From NCBI RefSeq assembly GCF_900110265.1, contig NZ_FODB01000043.1, forward strand, positions 1 through 35,772: a stretch of 35,772 bases of DNA, written 5' to 3'. Position numbers and translations under genes: made by a program. The DNA is from Vreelandella aquamarina (lineage in GTDB: Bacteria > Pseudomonadota > Gammaproteobacteria > Pseudomonadales > Halomonadaceae). Below are positions 16,701 through 24,698 of this stretch, one piece after another; the stretch's first letter is position 1; each line of letters opens with the position of its first letter. The notes beneath the pieces were generated by a model that had not been told where the DNA came from, did no database searches, and was given only the letters and a program-made list of their open reading frames with translations.

Positions 16701-17437
16701 AAGTTCTCTACCGAAACGCTGAAGTTGGTTTCAGATTCCTCAAACCATTTATGCGCCGCTTCAGGAGAGAGATCGAGCGCGGCACCAATCGCTTGCTCGA
16801 TATCGTCCTGGTAGAACTGATAGCCGTCTCGCTCCTCTTCCCACACCACACCACTGGCCTCGTTAAAGGCCTGCTTAAAACGCTCATACACACCGCGTTT
16901 TTCTAGGTGGCGCTCCATATGAGCAATGTGCGGGTAATCAGAGCTAAAGCCTTGGTGCTCGTTAAACACGCGCAGGAAGACGTTCAGGATGGGGTTGCCG
17001 TCGTCATTCGAGCTGGCCTTGCTGTCGATGTTGAACAGCACCACGTGGGCCGGTTCACGGACAGCCTTGGCGATGTCTGCCCGGATAGAGCTGTCTACCA
17101 GCTTCTGCTCATCAAAAAAATCAGCGGCCCGCTTGGCCTGGCCGTTGGCATCAAACGCTTCCGTGTTGGCGAGTAGGTAAGAGAGCGTTTTCAAAAAGTG
17201 AGATTTACCCGACCCAAAGAAGCCACTCACCCAAACGCCCACGCGATTGGCGATGGAAGGGTCATCCAAGGGGCTGGTGTAGGACTCAAAAAAAGCACGA
17301 AAGTGCTTTTCTAACTCATTGGTGACGACATACTCATCCAGCTCCTGGTAGATGGTTTCCTGGTCACGCTGGTCGGCCTTGACCACGCCGTTGATTGACC
17401 GGCTAAGCGGTTTGAGGAAGAGCTCTTGAATGTGCAT
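13754..17437 (-). CDS. brxC: BREX type 1 P-loop ATPase BrxC
   Basis: BrxC (also called PglY-like) is the large ATPase of the BREX complex. I choose the ATG at 17437 (MHIQELFLKPLSRSINGVVKA), which has AGGA six bases upstream and the family-typical N-terminus; the frame extends 26 codons further up without support. The result is 1,227 residues. The Walker A is GFFGSGKS at residues 72-79 and the Walker B is MVFMVDE with D268-E269. The long middle and C-terminal parts are helical, and the end is a low-complexity A/P/T-rich linker (about residues 1130-1185) followed by a short conserved tail. The gene follows brxB by 192 bases. A direct repeat covers its stop codon. Confidence 0.95.
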   Translation of the reverse strand: MHIQELFLKPLSRSINGVVKADQRDQETIYQELDEYVVTNELEKHFRAFFESYTSPLDDPSIANRVGVWVSGFFGSGKSHFLKTLSYLLANTEAFDANGQAKRAADFFDEQKLVDSSIRADIAKAVREPAHVVLFNIDSKASSNDDGNPILNVFLRVFNEHQGFSSDYPHIAHMERHLEKRGVYERFKQAFNEASGVVWEEERDGYQFYQDDIEQAIGAALDLSPEAAHKWFEESETNFSVSVENFCHWVKEFLESQSATQRMVFMVDEVGQFIGSDTRLMLTLQTLTENLGTICGGRAWIVVTSQADMDAVLGEMTASKANDFSKIAGRFKTRLSLSSSNSDEVIRKRLLVKTDPARAELEGVFEAKGSILRNQLTFDRSGPTLKNIEGVESFIANYPFVPYHFQLVQKVFEEIRKVGATGAHLAYGERSMLDAFHMAAKAVQEKTIGALVPMHCFYTAVEGFLDTAVKRTIDQASENPVLEAFDVETLRTLFMIRYVDLVKGTVDNLVTLSLTQIDDDRIAIREQLEATLARLEKESLITRNGDEYQFLTNEERDITRKIKATEVTSSDENKELSSLIFKDSFRDRNKYRYPVNKTDYSIGRYLDGHTLDGRYQSQLRVEVVSPLDVEYVQLSEAGCIHKSGDNGGQVLIKLPDDKRFTDELRTLLKTDKFIRLNLSANDHSVERILADRGRENQERKKRLRVRLEEMLLDADVYALGQKLDLNRNQLNTRLDEACRYLLENTYNKLSQLTALSPEPMRELQAVLTADDLGTQNLNLDGEEGNAQAVKEVEQYISLHGGEPVPLNPLIERFSNRPFGWPEGETLLILGRLHAAGRLTFHTAGPALSGKEAFELLNNARRRSEVRLQKKRQTEDAVLNKARNLTKELFGQLGPTSEKELFTYYVDRLSHWRRELEAYKSKTDVGNFPGRNAIENSLREVERLLRLDDSFDFFKTVASQQDTLLDVEEDYRDLNDFFTKQLTTWQQLEQALNRFAVNRLELEKNTQAQQALAECERIYRAEAPYAMLNQVDGLVRTLDEVNNRLIEEKRQHAIARIDTRIAKVSAEIAKSGIGTAELSNRLLHPLQQLKASVNQSVSVAQIYQLQTETAVDLEEESLDALHNAQAEAAKRQTPAPAGNTTTPAPTSENPKPAPQTAPGDKAYDPHTATAPAAVNAPKPVARVRVSDVLSRVHRGVYLESQAEVDAFMDELRKELEGSLSAGKRVQVR

Positions 17438-17629
17438 ATCTGTCCTGTAAATGTTTAAACCCTGAGTTTTGAAAGCACTGCTTAACCACAACCGACTTTT
17501 GACAGCTGCCCACACTGTCGTCCGGCCTCATCTATGGGGCTTCATCACTGTAGAAGGCTCTGCGATAACGTTAACAGTCACGGCTCACAACCGGGGCGAA
17601 CGTAACACACCATAAGGCAACACGCCGCA

Positions 17630-18253
17630 CTAAGGCACGAGCGCGAACGCACGGTAGTAGTTGTTGCTTTTGATCTGCTTAAACAGCGACATCGTCTGCC
17701 CGTCGTAACGGCCTGGGTAGAACAACACCAGCGGCTTATGACCGAGTGGCCCGTGTAGGGCATTTAACAAGCTGTGCGCACGTACCATGGGCCACAGGCT
17801 GCCAACACCGGTGAGCAATACGATATCAGGCTCATGCGACAAAGAGTGTCGGATGAGGTACGGGGCGAACTTGTCCATGTGCAGCGGCCCACGCAGCGCC
17901 TTGAGCAGGGCTGCATCGCCTTTGCTTTTTTGCATGGCAATGGCTTTATCCAGGAAGCCGCGCTCGGCCAGGTAATCCTTTAGGACTTCCAGCAGGTTGA
18001 CCTGTGCCATTTTGATATCAGGGTACTGCCGTGCCATTAACGAGGGGAGGAAATTCAGATAGGCACGCACCTGGAGTTCATGTTCAGGGGCGTAATCAAA
18101 AATCCAAAAGCCAATTTCGTTACCCAGCCCCTGGCCCGCTAAAAAATCGGGCCGAGTGATTTTCTCAGCGACTTGGTTCAACCGTGCCCGTAGCTGATCA
18201 TCCTCGTGGTGGCTAAAACCGCTGGGGGGTGGGTAGTGATTGCTCTGTGACAT
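17630..18253 (-). CDS. brxB: BREX type 1 protein BrxB (DUF1788)
   Basis: BrxB is a small core protein of BREX-1 with a DUF1788 domain, essential for defence but of unknown biochemical role. The 207-residue length and the blocks IFDYAPEHELQVR, DIVLLTGVGSLWPMVRAHSLLNALH and KPLVLFYPGRYDGQTMSLF are characteristic. The ATG at 18253 has a weak AGGGA upstream. The 149-base gap to brxA and the 192-base gap to brxC hold no other gene that I can support. Confidence 0.92.
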   Translation of the reverse strand: MSQSNHYPPPSGFSHHEDDQLRARLNQVAEKITRPDFLAGQGLGNEIGFWIFDYAPEHELQVRAYLNFLPSLMARQYPDIKMAQVNLLEVLKDYLAERGFLDKAIAMQKSKGDAALLKALRGPLHMDKFAPYLIRHSLSHEPDIVLLTGVGSLWPMVRAHSLLNALHGPLGHKPLVLFYPGRYDGQTMSLFKQIKSNNYYRAFALVP

Positions 18254-18402
18254 GCGGATGCGTCCCTGTGTCTAGCATGTTTGATGCAAGGCATTTTTAA
18301 TGCAAAAGGCTTATTTTTGATAAGACTATGTCGCTTGCCACCTGCGTTGCAAGGTCTACTTAGTCGCGTTTTGACGTCAGCAATGAGAGTAGAGGGATAA
18401 AA

Positions 18403-19005
18403 TTACCGCAACTGGCGACAACAGGCACTCAAGCGGACGTGCTGGTAGGTTTCAAGCAAGCTTTTTACTTCTGGACGCAGCAGCAAGGGCTGTAACTTGC
18501 GCGAGCGGCTAGACGCCAATACGCCGACTTCTGCCAACATACGATACACCACCTGCCCCATTTTACGTTTGGAGCTTTCCGCCCACCCTGCTATTGCTTC
18601 ATCACGATGGGCACGCTCGGCTAAAAACTCATCCCATTGGTAGGCCTGAAGCGCCTCCGCCTGGGTTAAGAAAGCATCGGCGACGACACTTTCAAGAAAC
18701 TCCACTAATAGCAGGTTACGTGCCATGGCCGCACAGAAAGACACCTGTGTGGCTAGCTGGTCGTCGCCATCGCGCAGCGCTTGCCAAAACGGTGGCTCCA
18801 GCTTCTCCAGACGCTTGCGAATCGCCTGCCCTGTACGCTTGGCAGTGGCGGGACGGTTCTTCTGAAGGCGGTTATCAACGATGATTGCTTGATGCCACTG
18901 CTCTTCATCGGCATCAGACAGCAGCAAATCGGCAACGGCGCGGCTCTCGCGCACCATCAGCCCACCGCCGATCAAGTCAGAATTGTAGCTGAAAGAACCA
19001 GTCAC
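18403..19005 (-). CDS. brxA: BREX type 1 protein BrxA (DUF1819)
   Basis: BrxA is the first gene of BREX-1 loci, a small DUF1819 protein of about 200 residues with a DNA-binding, NusB-like fold. I place the start at the GTG at 19005 (VTGSFSYNSDLIGGGLMVRE) because AGGTGA lies eight bases upstream and the family normally begins a few residues before the GGGLM-RES motif. The longer frame begins with an unsupported TTG at 19062. The result is 200 residues, the expected length. The region upstream up to ffs should contain the promoter of the locus. Confidence 0.9.
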   Translation of the reverse strand: MTGSFSYNSDLIGGGLMVRESRAVADLLLSDADEEQWHQAIIVDNRLQKNRPATAKRTGQAIRKRLEKLEPPFWQALRDGDDQLATQVSFCAAMARNLLLVEFLESVVADAFLTQAEALQAYQWDEFLAERAHRDEAIAGWAESSKRKMGQVVYRMLAEVGVLASSRSRKLQPLLLRPEVKSLLETYQHVRLSACCRQLR

Positions 19006-19068
19006 TGAGTATTCACCTATACCGTTCGTGTAGCGTCCTATTCCTATTAGGGCGCAGCTCAATAAACA

Positions 19069-19086
19069 GCATCATCGTATTGATGC
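19069..19086. promoter_or_regulatory. Inverted repeat upstream of brxA
   Basis: GCATCA and TGATGC arms with a six-base spacer lie 64-81 bases before the chosen brxA start. BREX loci often have an upstream regulator such as BrxR, but none is present here, so a regulator encoded elsewhere would be needed. I could not fix a convincing -35/-10 pair nearby. Confidence 0.35.
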
Positions 19087-19205
19087 ATGATCGCCAGGAA
19101 TCAGTGAGTCAAAGGGGCGCTTGAGGGGAATATAGAGCCAACTTGCAAGTAGTATTCGGCATACTCAGCGGCAATAGCTGGAAATAATAGTAGACCAGAA
19201 ATGGA

Positions 19206-19315
19206 GGCGGCCCCAAAAGCCACATCCCGGCACACGCAGCCACCACTACCGTTGCTCCCTTCCGGGCCTGGCGGGGTTCGCAGTTTAGCGTTGCGGGAGG
19301 ACCTAAGGGGCCACC
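19206..19315 (-). ncRNA. ffs: 4.5S RNA, signal recognition particle RNA (bacterial small type)
   Basis: Read on the minus strand, the transcript starts GGTGGCCCC and ends GGGGCCGCC, forming the closing stem. The apical domain is recognisable: CAGGCCCGGAAGGGAGCA carries the GGAA tetraloop and the AGCA internal-loop side that bind Ffh, and the distal side contains GTGTGCCGGGATGT as in the E. coli gene. The length of about 110 bases fits. It lies between tRNA-Met and brxA, on the same strand as both. Confidence 0.93.
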
Positions 19316-19352
19316 ATAGTCGTATGCTGTTGAACTGCATACTTGCGCTGAT

Positions 19353-19429
19353 TGGTGGCTACGCCCTGATTTGAACAGGGGACCCCATCATTATGAGTGA
19401 TGTGCTCTAACCAGCTGAGCTACGTAGCC
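19353..19429 (-). tRNA. tRNA-Met (CAT), elongator type
   Basis: The minus strand folds into a 77-base tRNA beginning GGCTACGTAGCTCAGCTGG and ending with an encoded CCA. The anticodon loop is CTCATAA (CAT), flanked by an ATCA/TGAT stem, and the T stem is CCCTG/CAGGG with loop TTCAAAT. The acceptor stem GGCTACG/CGTAGCC pairs fully. The starting G1-C72 pair and close match to the E. coli elongator gene exclude initiator tRNA; tRNA-Ile2 is unlikely. Confidence 0.95.
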
Positions 19430-19469
19430 TTTTCGACATCAGCGGGTGCAGATTATGCCTATATGAGTG

Positions 19470-19502
19470 AAAAAAGGCAAGCCGAAACGGCCTACCTTTT
19501 TT
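19470..19502 (-). terminator. Rho-independent terminator of choX
   Basis: Outer arms AAAAAAGG and CCTTTTTT enclose an inner GCCG-AAA-CGGC hairpin. On the minus strand a GC-rich stem is followed by a T-run, 30 bases after the choX stop. The A-run on the other side makes it usable in both directions, shielding the tRNA-Met gene. Confidence 0.8.
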
Positions 19503-19531
19503 ATTGCATACCTCACTCAGCTCAACCGAGC

Positions 19532-20464
19532 TTACAGCGCTGCTTTTACAACAGGCAGTGCTTCTTCGCCTTCACGCGTTGTCACACCCTCTAACCAAGC
19601 ATCAAGGATCTCAGGGTTATCATTGAGATACGTGCGCGCCGCCTCACGCGGCTCAACGCCTTCATCCATAATGGCGCTCATTAATTGGTTTTCCATTTCC
19701 AACGTAAACGTCATATTGTTGAGCAGTTCACCCACATTGGGGCAGGACTCCACAAACCCGGCGCGAGTGTTGGTGTAAACCGTCGCCCCACCAAGGTTGG
19801 GGCCGAAATAATCATCCGCGTCGGAGAGATAGGCCATCTCAAAGTTACTGTTCATCGGATGCGGCTCCCACCCCAGAAACACCATCCACGTTTCATTCGG
19901 CACCCGCGCGCGGAGTTCGGCCAACATCCCCGCCTCGCTGGAATCGACCACCTGCCAGTCACCTAACCCATAGGCGTTATCGTCGATCATTTGCTCAATG
20001 AGCTCGTTACCGTCGTTCCCTGCTTCAATACCGTGAATGCGCTGCTCAAACTGATCTGCGTGCTCGGCTAAATCATTAACGGAGGTCACGCCAGCGTCAT
20101 ACACATACTGCGGCACGGCGAGGGTGTACTTAGCCCCTTCGAGATTCGCGACCAAACGCTCTACTTCACCACGCTCAATGTACGGATCGCTGATCGATGC
20201 CATCGATGGCATCCAATTACCCAAAAACACATCAAAATCATTGTTGCGTATCCCTGCATAAGCGATGGGCACCGAGACAGTATCCACGCGGGGCTCGTAG
20301 CCCAGCGCTTCCAGCACTTCACTCGCCAGCGCCGTGGTCACCGTAATATCGGTCCAGCCCACCTCAGCAAAACGTACGCTACTACATTCACTCGCGAAGG
20401 CCGTCACCGGTAAAAAAGCAGTGACGAATAGAGCACTTAAACGACGTTTAGATAGCTGTTGCAT
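19532..20464 (-). CDS. choX: Choline/glycine betaine ABC transporter substrate-binding protein
   Basis: ChoX binds choline in the periplasm and delivers it to a ChoWV-type ABC importer. I start at the ATG at 20464 (MQQLSKRRLSALFVTAFLPV), which gives a normal signal peptide ending near AFAS and has GAGGG upstream; the frame extends 26 codons further. The 310-residue protein belongs to the OpuAC family. Tryptophans expected for the aromatic cage around the trimethylammonium group are visible in EVGWTDIT, FLGNWMPSM and VFLGWEPHP. The permease and ATPase genes are not in the window, so it is an orphan here. It is divergent from betIBA across a BetI-type palindrome, which suggests choline-responsive control. 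Confidence 0.9.
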   Translation of the reverse strand: MQQLSKRRLSALFVTAFLPVTAFASECSSVRFAEVGWTDITVTTALASEVLEALGYEPRVDTVSVPIAYAGIRNNDFDVFLGNWMPSMASISDPYIERGEVERLVANLEGAKYTLAVPQYVYDAGVTSVNDLAEHADQFEQRIHGIEAGNDGNELIEQMIDDNAYGLGDWQVVDSSEAGMLAELRARVPNETWMVFLGWEPHPMNSNFEMAYLSDADDYFGPNLGGATVYTNTRAGFVESCPNVGELLNNMTFTLEMENQLMSAIMDEGVEPREAARTYLNDNPEILDAWLEGVTTREGEEALPVVKAAL

Positions 20465-20552
20465 ACATATTTCCCTCGTTGTCTGTTGTATTGATACGCC
20501 CTCTGCAAACGGTCGATGCAGGAGTAAGAAACCAGCAGACACACTTTTATTG

Positions 20553-20566
20553 ATTGAACGTTCAAT
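20553..20566. promoter_or_regulatory. BetI-type operator between choX and betI
   Basis: The perfect palindrome ATTGAACGTTCAAT lies within a longer symmetrical AT-rich stretch, about 90 bases from each start codon. It resembles BetI operator half-sites (TTGAACG-type). TTGAAC at 20555-20560 could serve as a -35, with TTATAT 18 bases on, so a bound repressor would block betI transcription. The site is seen; BetI binding is inferred from position and family. Confidence 0.65.
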
Positions 20567-20657
20567 AAAAAAATGCCATTATATTCAGGTAACCATGCCT
20601 ACTCCTGCTTTTCAAGGCGAGGAGCCAATGGGCATTCAACGTCATTAGGAGATAGCT

Positions 20658-21281
20658 GTGCCTAAGGTGGGAATGGAACCAATACGCCGCCAGCAGTTAA
20701 TCAAGGCTACGATGGCGGCCATTGATGAGGTTGGCCTTGCCGAAGCGACGGTCATGCGCATCGCCCGTCACGCGGGGGTTTCCGCAGGCATTATCAGCCA
20801 CTACTTTGGCGGTAAAGATGGCCTGCTCGAAGCCACGATGCGACAAATTTTGACGGACTTAAGCGATGCCGTCGCCGCGCGGCGCCATGCCTTAGAAGAC
20901 GATTCACCGCGTGCGCACATTGGCGCCATTATTGAAGGCAACTTTGATCGCACCCAGGTCACCGGACCCGCCGCTAAGACGTGGTTAGCCTTCTGGGCCA
21001 GCAGCATGCACAAGCCCGTACTTCAGCGGCTTCAGTATGTGAACGACCGTCGTCTTTACGCCAACCTATGTCATCAATTTCAACGTGTCATGCCCAAAGC
21101 GGATGCCCGCAACGCCGCTCGTGGCCTAGCCGCCATGATCGATGGTTTATGGCTGCGCGGTGCGTTAACGCCTGAAGGCCTGGATGCCGCAGAAGCGCGC
21201 TATCTTGCGCACACCTATCTCGACCAGTTACTGACTCATTACGGATGCTATCAAGACGCATCCACTGCCGATTTTAAATAA
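20658..21281 (+). CDS. betI: TetR-family choline-responsive repressor BetI
   Basis: BetI represses the bet genes until choline is present. The 207-residue protein starts at a GTG with AGGAG seven bases upstream and reads [20 protein letters not shown], almost the textbook BetI N-terminus. The TetR helix-turn-helix follows ([20 protein letters not shown]). The C-terminal ligand domain contains [12 protein letters not shown], typical of the family. It is first in a betI-betB-betA operon, ten bases before betB, and the palindrome upstream is its likely site. Confidence 0.95.
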   Translation: MPKVGMEPIRRQQLIKATMAAIDEVGLAEATVMRIARHAGVSAGIISHYFGGKDGLLEATMRQILTDLSDAVAARRHALEDDSPRAHIGAIIEGNFDRTQVTGPAAKTWLAFWASSMHKPVLQRLQYVNDRRLYANLCHQFQRVMPKADARNAARGLAAMIDGLWLRGALTPEGLDAAEARYLAHTYLDQLLTHYGCYQDASTADFK

Positions 21282-21291
21282 GGAGATCAAC

Positions 21292-22761
21292 ATGACCGCT
21301 CAAAGCGCACAACCCCTCTATATTGGTGGTCGCCCGGTTGATGCCACCTCCGGCGAAACATTTACCGTTACCAATCCTTATGATGGCAGTCTGCTGGCCA
21401 CGATTGGTCAGGCAAGCCAAGCCGATGTCGATAGCGCCGTTCAGGCAGCACAGCGTGGCCAGCGTGAATGGGCCGCCATGACCGGCATGGAGCGCTCACG
21501 CATCCTGCTACGTGCCGTAGCACTTCTTCGCGAGCGTAATGACGAGCTTGCCGAGCTGGAAACCCGCAATACCGGCAAGCCGATCAGCGAAACCGCCAGC
21601 GTCGATATCGTGACCGGTGCCGATGCTCTAGAGTACTACGCAGGCCTTGCCCCGGCGATTGAGGGCAGCCAAATTCCCCTGCGCGATAGCTCGTTTGTTT
21701 ACACCCGCCGCGAGCCGCTAGGTGTGATCGGCGCCATTGGTGCCTGGAACTACCCGATTCAAATCGCCTGCTGGAAAGCGGCTCCGGCACTCGCCGCTGG
21801 CAACGCCATCGTGTTCAAGCCCAGTGAAGTCACACCGCTAACGGCGCTTAAGCTTGCCGAAATCTTCACTGAAGCAGGCTTGCCCGACGGTGTATTTAAC
21901 GTGGTACAGGGCGATGGTCGCGTCGGCGCCATGCTGACCGAGCACGAAGGCATTGCCAAAGTCTCGTTTACCGGTGAAGTGGGCACAGGCAAAAAAGTCA
22001 TGGCCGCTGCCGGTGGTTCCACGCTGAAAGACGTGACAATGGAACTCGGCGGCAAATCTCCGCTAATTGTCTTCGCCGATGCCGACCTCGAGCGCGCAGC
22101 CGATGCCGCCATGATGGCGAACTTCTACTCCAGCGGCCAAATCTGCACTAACGGCACTCGCGTGTTCGTTGAGCGCAGCGTCAAAGAGGCGTTCGAAGCC
22201 AAGCTAGTAGAGCGCGTGGCACGCATCAAAGCAGGCGACCCGATGGATCCGAGCGTCAATTTCGGTCCGCTTGTCAGCTTCGAGCATCAGGAAAAAGTGC
22301 TCTCCTACATCGCGCTCGGCAAAGAGCAAGGCGCACGCGTGCTGGCCGGTGGCGACGCGTGGAACAGCGGCGAATGGGCCAAAGGCGCCTGGGCGGCCCC
22401 CACGGTATTCACTGACTGCACCGACGAGATGCGTGTCGTCAAAGAGGAGATCTTTGGCCCGGTAATGTCAGTACTCGCCTTCGACGACGAAGAGGAAGTC
22501 ATCCGCCGCGCCAACAACACCAAGTACGGCCTAGCCGCCGGCGTCTTCAGTGAAAGCCTGAACCGCGCGCACCGTGTGATTCACCAGTTAGAAGCAGGCA
22601 TCTGCTGGATTAACACTTGGGGCGAATCTCCCTCTGAAATGCCGGTCGGCGGCTATAAAGAGTCCGGCATTGGCCGTGAAAACGGTGTGGAAACGCTAAA
22701 CCACTACACCCAGACCAAGTCCGTACAGATCGAGATGGGGCCGTTCGAGTCGGTGTTTTAA
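21292..22761 (+). CDS. betB: NAD(P)-dependent betaine aldehyde dehydrogenase
   Basis: BetB oxidises betaine aldehyde to glycine betaine, the main compatible solute made from choline in halophiles. The 489-residue protein has the aldehyde dehydrogenase catalytic residues: the nucleophile C285 in [13 protein letters not shown] and the general base E251 in [10 protein letters not shown]. The cofactor region [13 protein letters not shown] is also present. AAGGAG precedes the ATG. It lies between betI and betA, with 55 bases to betA. Confidence 0.96.
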   Translation: MTAQSAQPLYIGGRPVDATSGETFTVTNPYDGSLLATIGQASQADVDSAVQAAQRGQREWAAMTGMERSRILLRAVALLRERNDELAELETRNTGKPISETASVDIVTGADALEYYAGLAPAIEGSQIPLRDSSFVYTRREPLGVIGAIGAWNYPIQIACWKAAPALAAGNAIVFKPSEVTPLTALKLAEIFTEAGLPDGVFNVVQGDGRVGAMLTEHEGIAKVSFTGEVGTGKKVMAAAGGSTLKDVTMELGGKSPLIVFADADLERAADAAMMANFYSSGQICTNGTRVFVERSVKEAFEAKLVERVARIKAGDPMDPSVNFGPLVSFEHQEKVLSYIALGKEQGARVLAGGDAWNSGEWAKGAWAAPTVFTDCTDEMRVVKEEIFGPVMSVLAFDDEEEVIRRANNTKYGLAAGVFSESLNRAHRVIHQLEAGICWINTWGESPSEMPVGGYKESGIGRENGVETLNHYTQTKSVQIEMGPFESVF

Positions 22762-22816
22762 AGGCTGAGCCCAGCTTTCGTACACCGAACTCCCCTTTCT
22801 GGATGAGAGAACCGCT

Positions 22817-24493
22817 ATGTCTCAAGCAACTGAGTTTGATTACATTATCATCGGTGCCGGTTCAGCAGGTAACGTGCTGGCCACGCGCCTGACCGAAGAC
22901 AGCGATGTCAGCGTGCTGCTGTTGGAAGCCGGTGGCCCTGACTACCGTTTCGATTTTCGCACCCAAATGCCCGCAGCGTTGGCTTACCCACTACAGGGCA
23001 AGCGTTATAACTGGGCGTTCGAAACCGACCCCGAACCTCATATGGACAATCGCCGTATGGAGTGCGGGCGTGGCAAAGGCCTAGGCGGCTCCTCGCTGAT
23101 CAACGGTATGTGCTACATCCGCGGCAACGCGCTTGATTACGACCACTGGGCCAAACAGCCCGGTTTGGAGGAGTGGGATTATTTAAGCTGTCTGCCCTAC
23201 TTCAAAAAGAGCGAAACCCGCGATATCGGCCCGAACGACTACCACGGTGGCGACGGGCCCGTCAGCGTGACCACTCCCAAAGCGGGCAATAACCCGCTTT
23301 ACCGCACTTTTATAGAGGCGGGCAAGCAAGCCGGTTACCCAGAAACCGAGGACGTCAACGGCTACCAACAAGAGGGCTTCGGCCCGATGGACCGCTTCGT
23401 AACGCCGAAAGGTCGCCGCGCCTCCACCGCTCGTGGCTACCTGGACACGGCCAAACAGCGCAGTAACCTGACCATCGAAACCCGCGCCGTCACCGACGTG
23501 ATCGAATTCGAGGGTAAGCGCGCCGTCGGCGTCCGCTACGAGCAGAAAGGCCAGCCCAAGCAGGCTCGCGCGCGTCGCGAAGTGCTGCTGTGCGGTGGTG
23601 CGATTGCCTCACCACAGATTCTCCAGCGCTCAGGCGTCGGTAATTCGGAGTGGCTGAAAGAACTGGGCATTCCCGTGGTGCACGACCTACCCGGCGTCGG
23701 TGAAAATCTGCAAGACCACCTGGAAATGTACATTCAGTACGAGTGCAAGGAGCCTATTTCGCTCTACCCTGCACTGAAGTGGTACAACCAGCCGAAGATT
23801 GGGGCCGAGTGGCTGTTTAACGGCACCGGTATAGGCGCAAGCAACCAGTTCGAGTCCTGTGGCTTCATCCGTAGCCGCGATGACGAGGAGTGGCCAAACC
23901 TGCAGTACCACTTCCTGCCTATCGCCATTAGCTATAACGGCAAGAGTGCCGTTCAAGCGCATGGCTTCCAGGCACACGTCGGTTCCATGCGTTCAGAAAG
24001 CCGCGGCCGTATTCGTCTGACATCTAAAGACCCCCACGCGGCACCGAGCATTCTGTTCAATTACATGGCCAAAGAGAAGGATTGGGAAGAGTTCCGCGAC
24101 GCGATTCGCCTAACTCGCGAGATCATCGCCCAGCCCGCCTTCGACCGATACCGAGGCCGGGAAATTTCCCCCGGCCCGGACGTGCAGAGCGATGAAGAGC
24201 TCGACAATTTCGTCAAGCAGCACGCCGAAACTGCTTATCACCCCTGCGGCAGCTGCCGCATGGGCGAAGGTGACATGGCGGTGACCGATGCCCAAGGCCG
24301 GGTACATGGGCTCGAAGGACTGCGCGTGGTGGATGCATCACTATTTCCGGTCATTCCAACCGGCAACCTGAATGCTCCCACCATCATGCTGGCCGAAAAA
24401 ATCGCCGACCGTATTCGCGGTCGCGAGCCCCTGCCCCGTGCCAGCGTAGATTACTACGTCGCCAACGGCGCGCCTGCCAAACAGGCATCGTAG
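22817..24493 (+). CDS. betA: Choline dehydrogenase (GMC oxidoreductase)
   Basis: BetA is the membrane-associated FAD enzyme that oxidises choline to betaine aldehyde and can carry on to betaine. The 558-residue protein has the N-terminal FAD motif [18 protein letters not shown], the GMC signature [20 protein letters not shown], and the C-terminal active-site block HPCGSCRMG with H475, followed by [15 protein letters not shown]. It is the last gene of the operon, followed by a strong terminator. Confidence 0.96.
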   Translation: MSQATEFDYIIIGAGSAGNVLATRLTEDSDVSVLLLEAGGPDYRFDFRTQMPAALAYPLQGKRYNWAFETDPEPHMDNRRMECGRGKGLGGSSLINGMCYIRGNALDYDHWAKQPGLEEWDYLSCLPYFKKSETRDIGPNDYHGGDGPVSVTTPKAGNNPLYRTFIEAGKQAGYPETEDVNGYQQEGFGPMDRFVTPKGRRASTARGYLDTAKQRSNLTIETRAVTDVIEFEGKRAVGVRYEQKGQPKQARARREVLLCGGAIASPQILQRSGVGNSEWLKELGIPVVHDLPGVGENLQDHLEMYIQYECKEPISLYPALKWYNQPKIGAEWLFNGTGIGASNQFESCGFIRSRDDEEWPNLQYHFLPIAISYNGKSAVQAHGFQAHVGSMRSESRGRIRLTSKDPHAAPSILFNYMAKEKDWEEFRDAIRLTREIIAQPAFDRYRGREISPGPDVQSDEELDNFVKQHAETAYHPCGSCRMGEGDMAVTDAQGRVHGLEGLRVVDASLFPVIPTGNLNAPTIMLAEKIADRIRGREPLPRASVDYYVANGAPAKQAS

Positions 24494-24531
24494 CCTGAGA
24501 CGAGTGCGGGCTTATCGACCCGCTGCGTCAA

Positions 24532-24562
24532 AACGCCATGGTTCCGCGCCATGGCGTTTTTT
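24532..24562 (+). terminator. Rho-independent terminator after betA
   Basis: A ten-base perfect stem AACGCCATGG/CCATGGCGTT with loop TTCCGCG is followed by a T-run, 38 bases after the betA stop. Confidence 0.9.
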
Positions 24563-24631
24563 ATGTCTTAACTGCGCTACATTGAAGATATAAAGCGAAC
24601 GTATAACGGTGAAAGGCTTGCACTAAGCATC

Positions 24632-24662
24632 TTGACTCTGCGAATATTCAAACATACGTTTA
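24632..24662 (+). promoter_or_regulatory. Candidate fadE promoter with a PsrA-like palindrome
   Basis: TTGACT (24632-24637) is followed after 17 bases by a weak -10, TACGTT. Over it lies CAAACATACGTTTA (24649-24662), which fits the GAAAC-N(2-4)-GTTTC-style box bound by PsrA, the TetR-family repressor of fatty-acid oxidation genes in pseudomonads. ATACGTT is also repeated ten bases further on. The match is by eye. Confidence 0.4.
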
Positions 24663-24698
24663 AATACGTTCATTAACAACCATCCACGGAGATCCCCC

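Noticed and set aside
18320..18360. Possible terminator between brxA and brxB
   Set aside because: Only a weak CTTGC/GCAAG hairpin with a ten-base loop and no T-run; brxA and brxB are expected to be co-transcribed.
19101..19340. 79-codon minus-strand frame across ffs
   Set aside because: Most of it is the 4.5S RNA gene, which explains the sequence.
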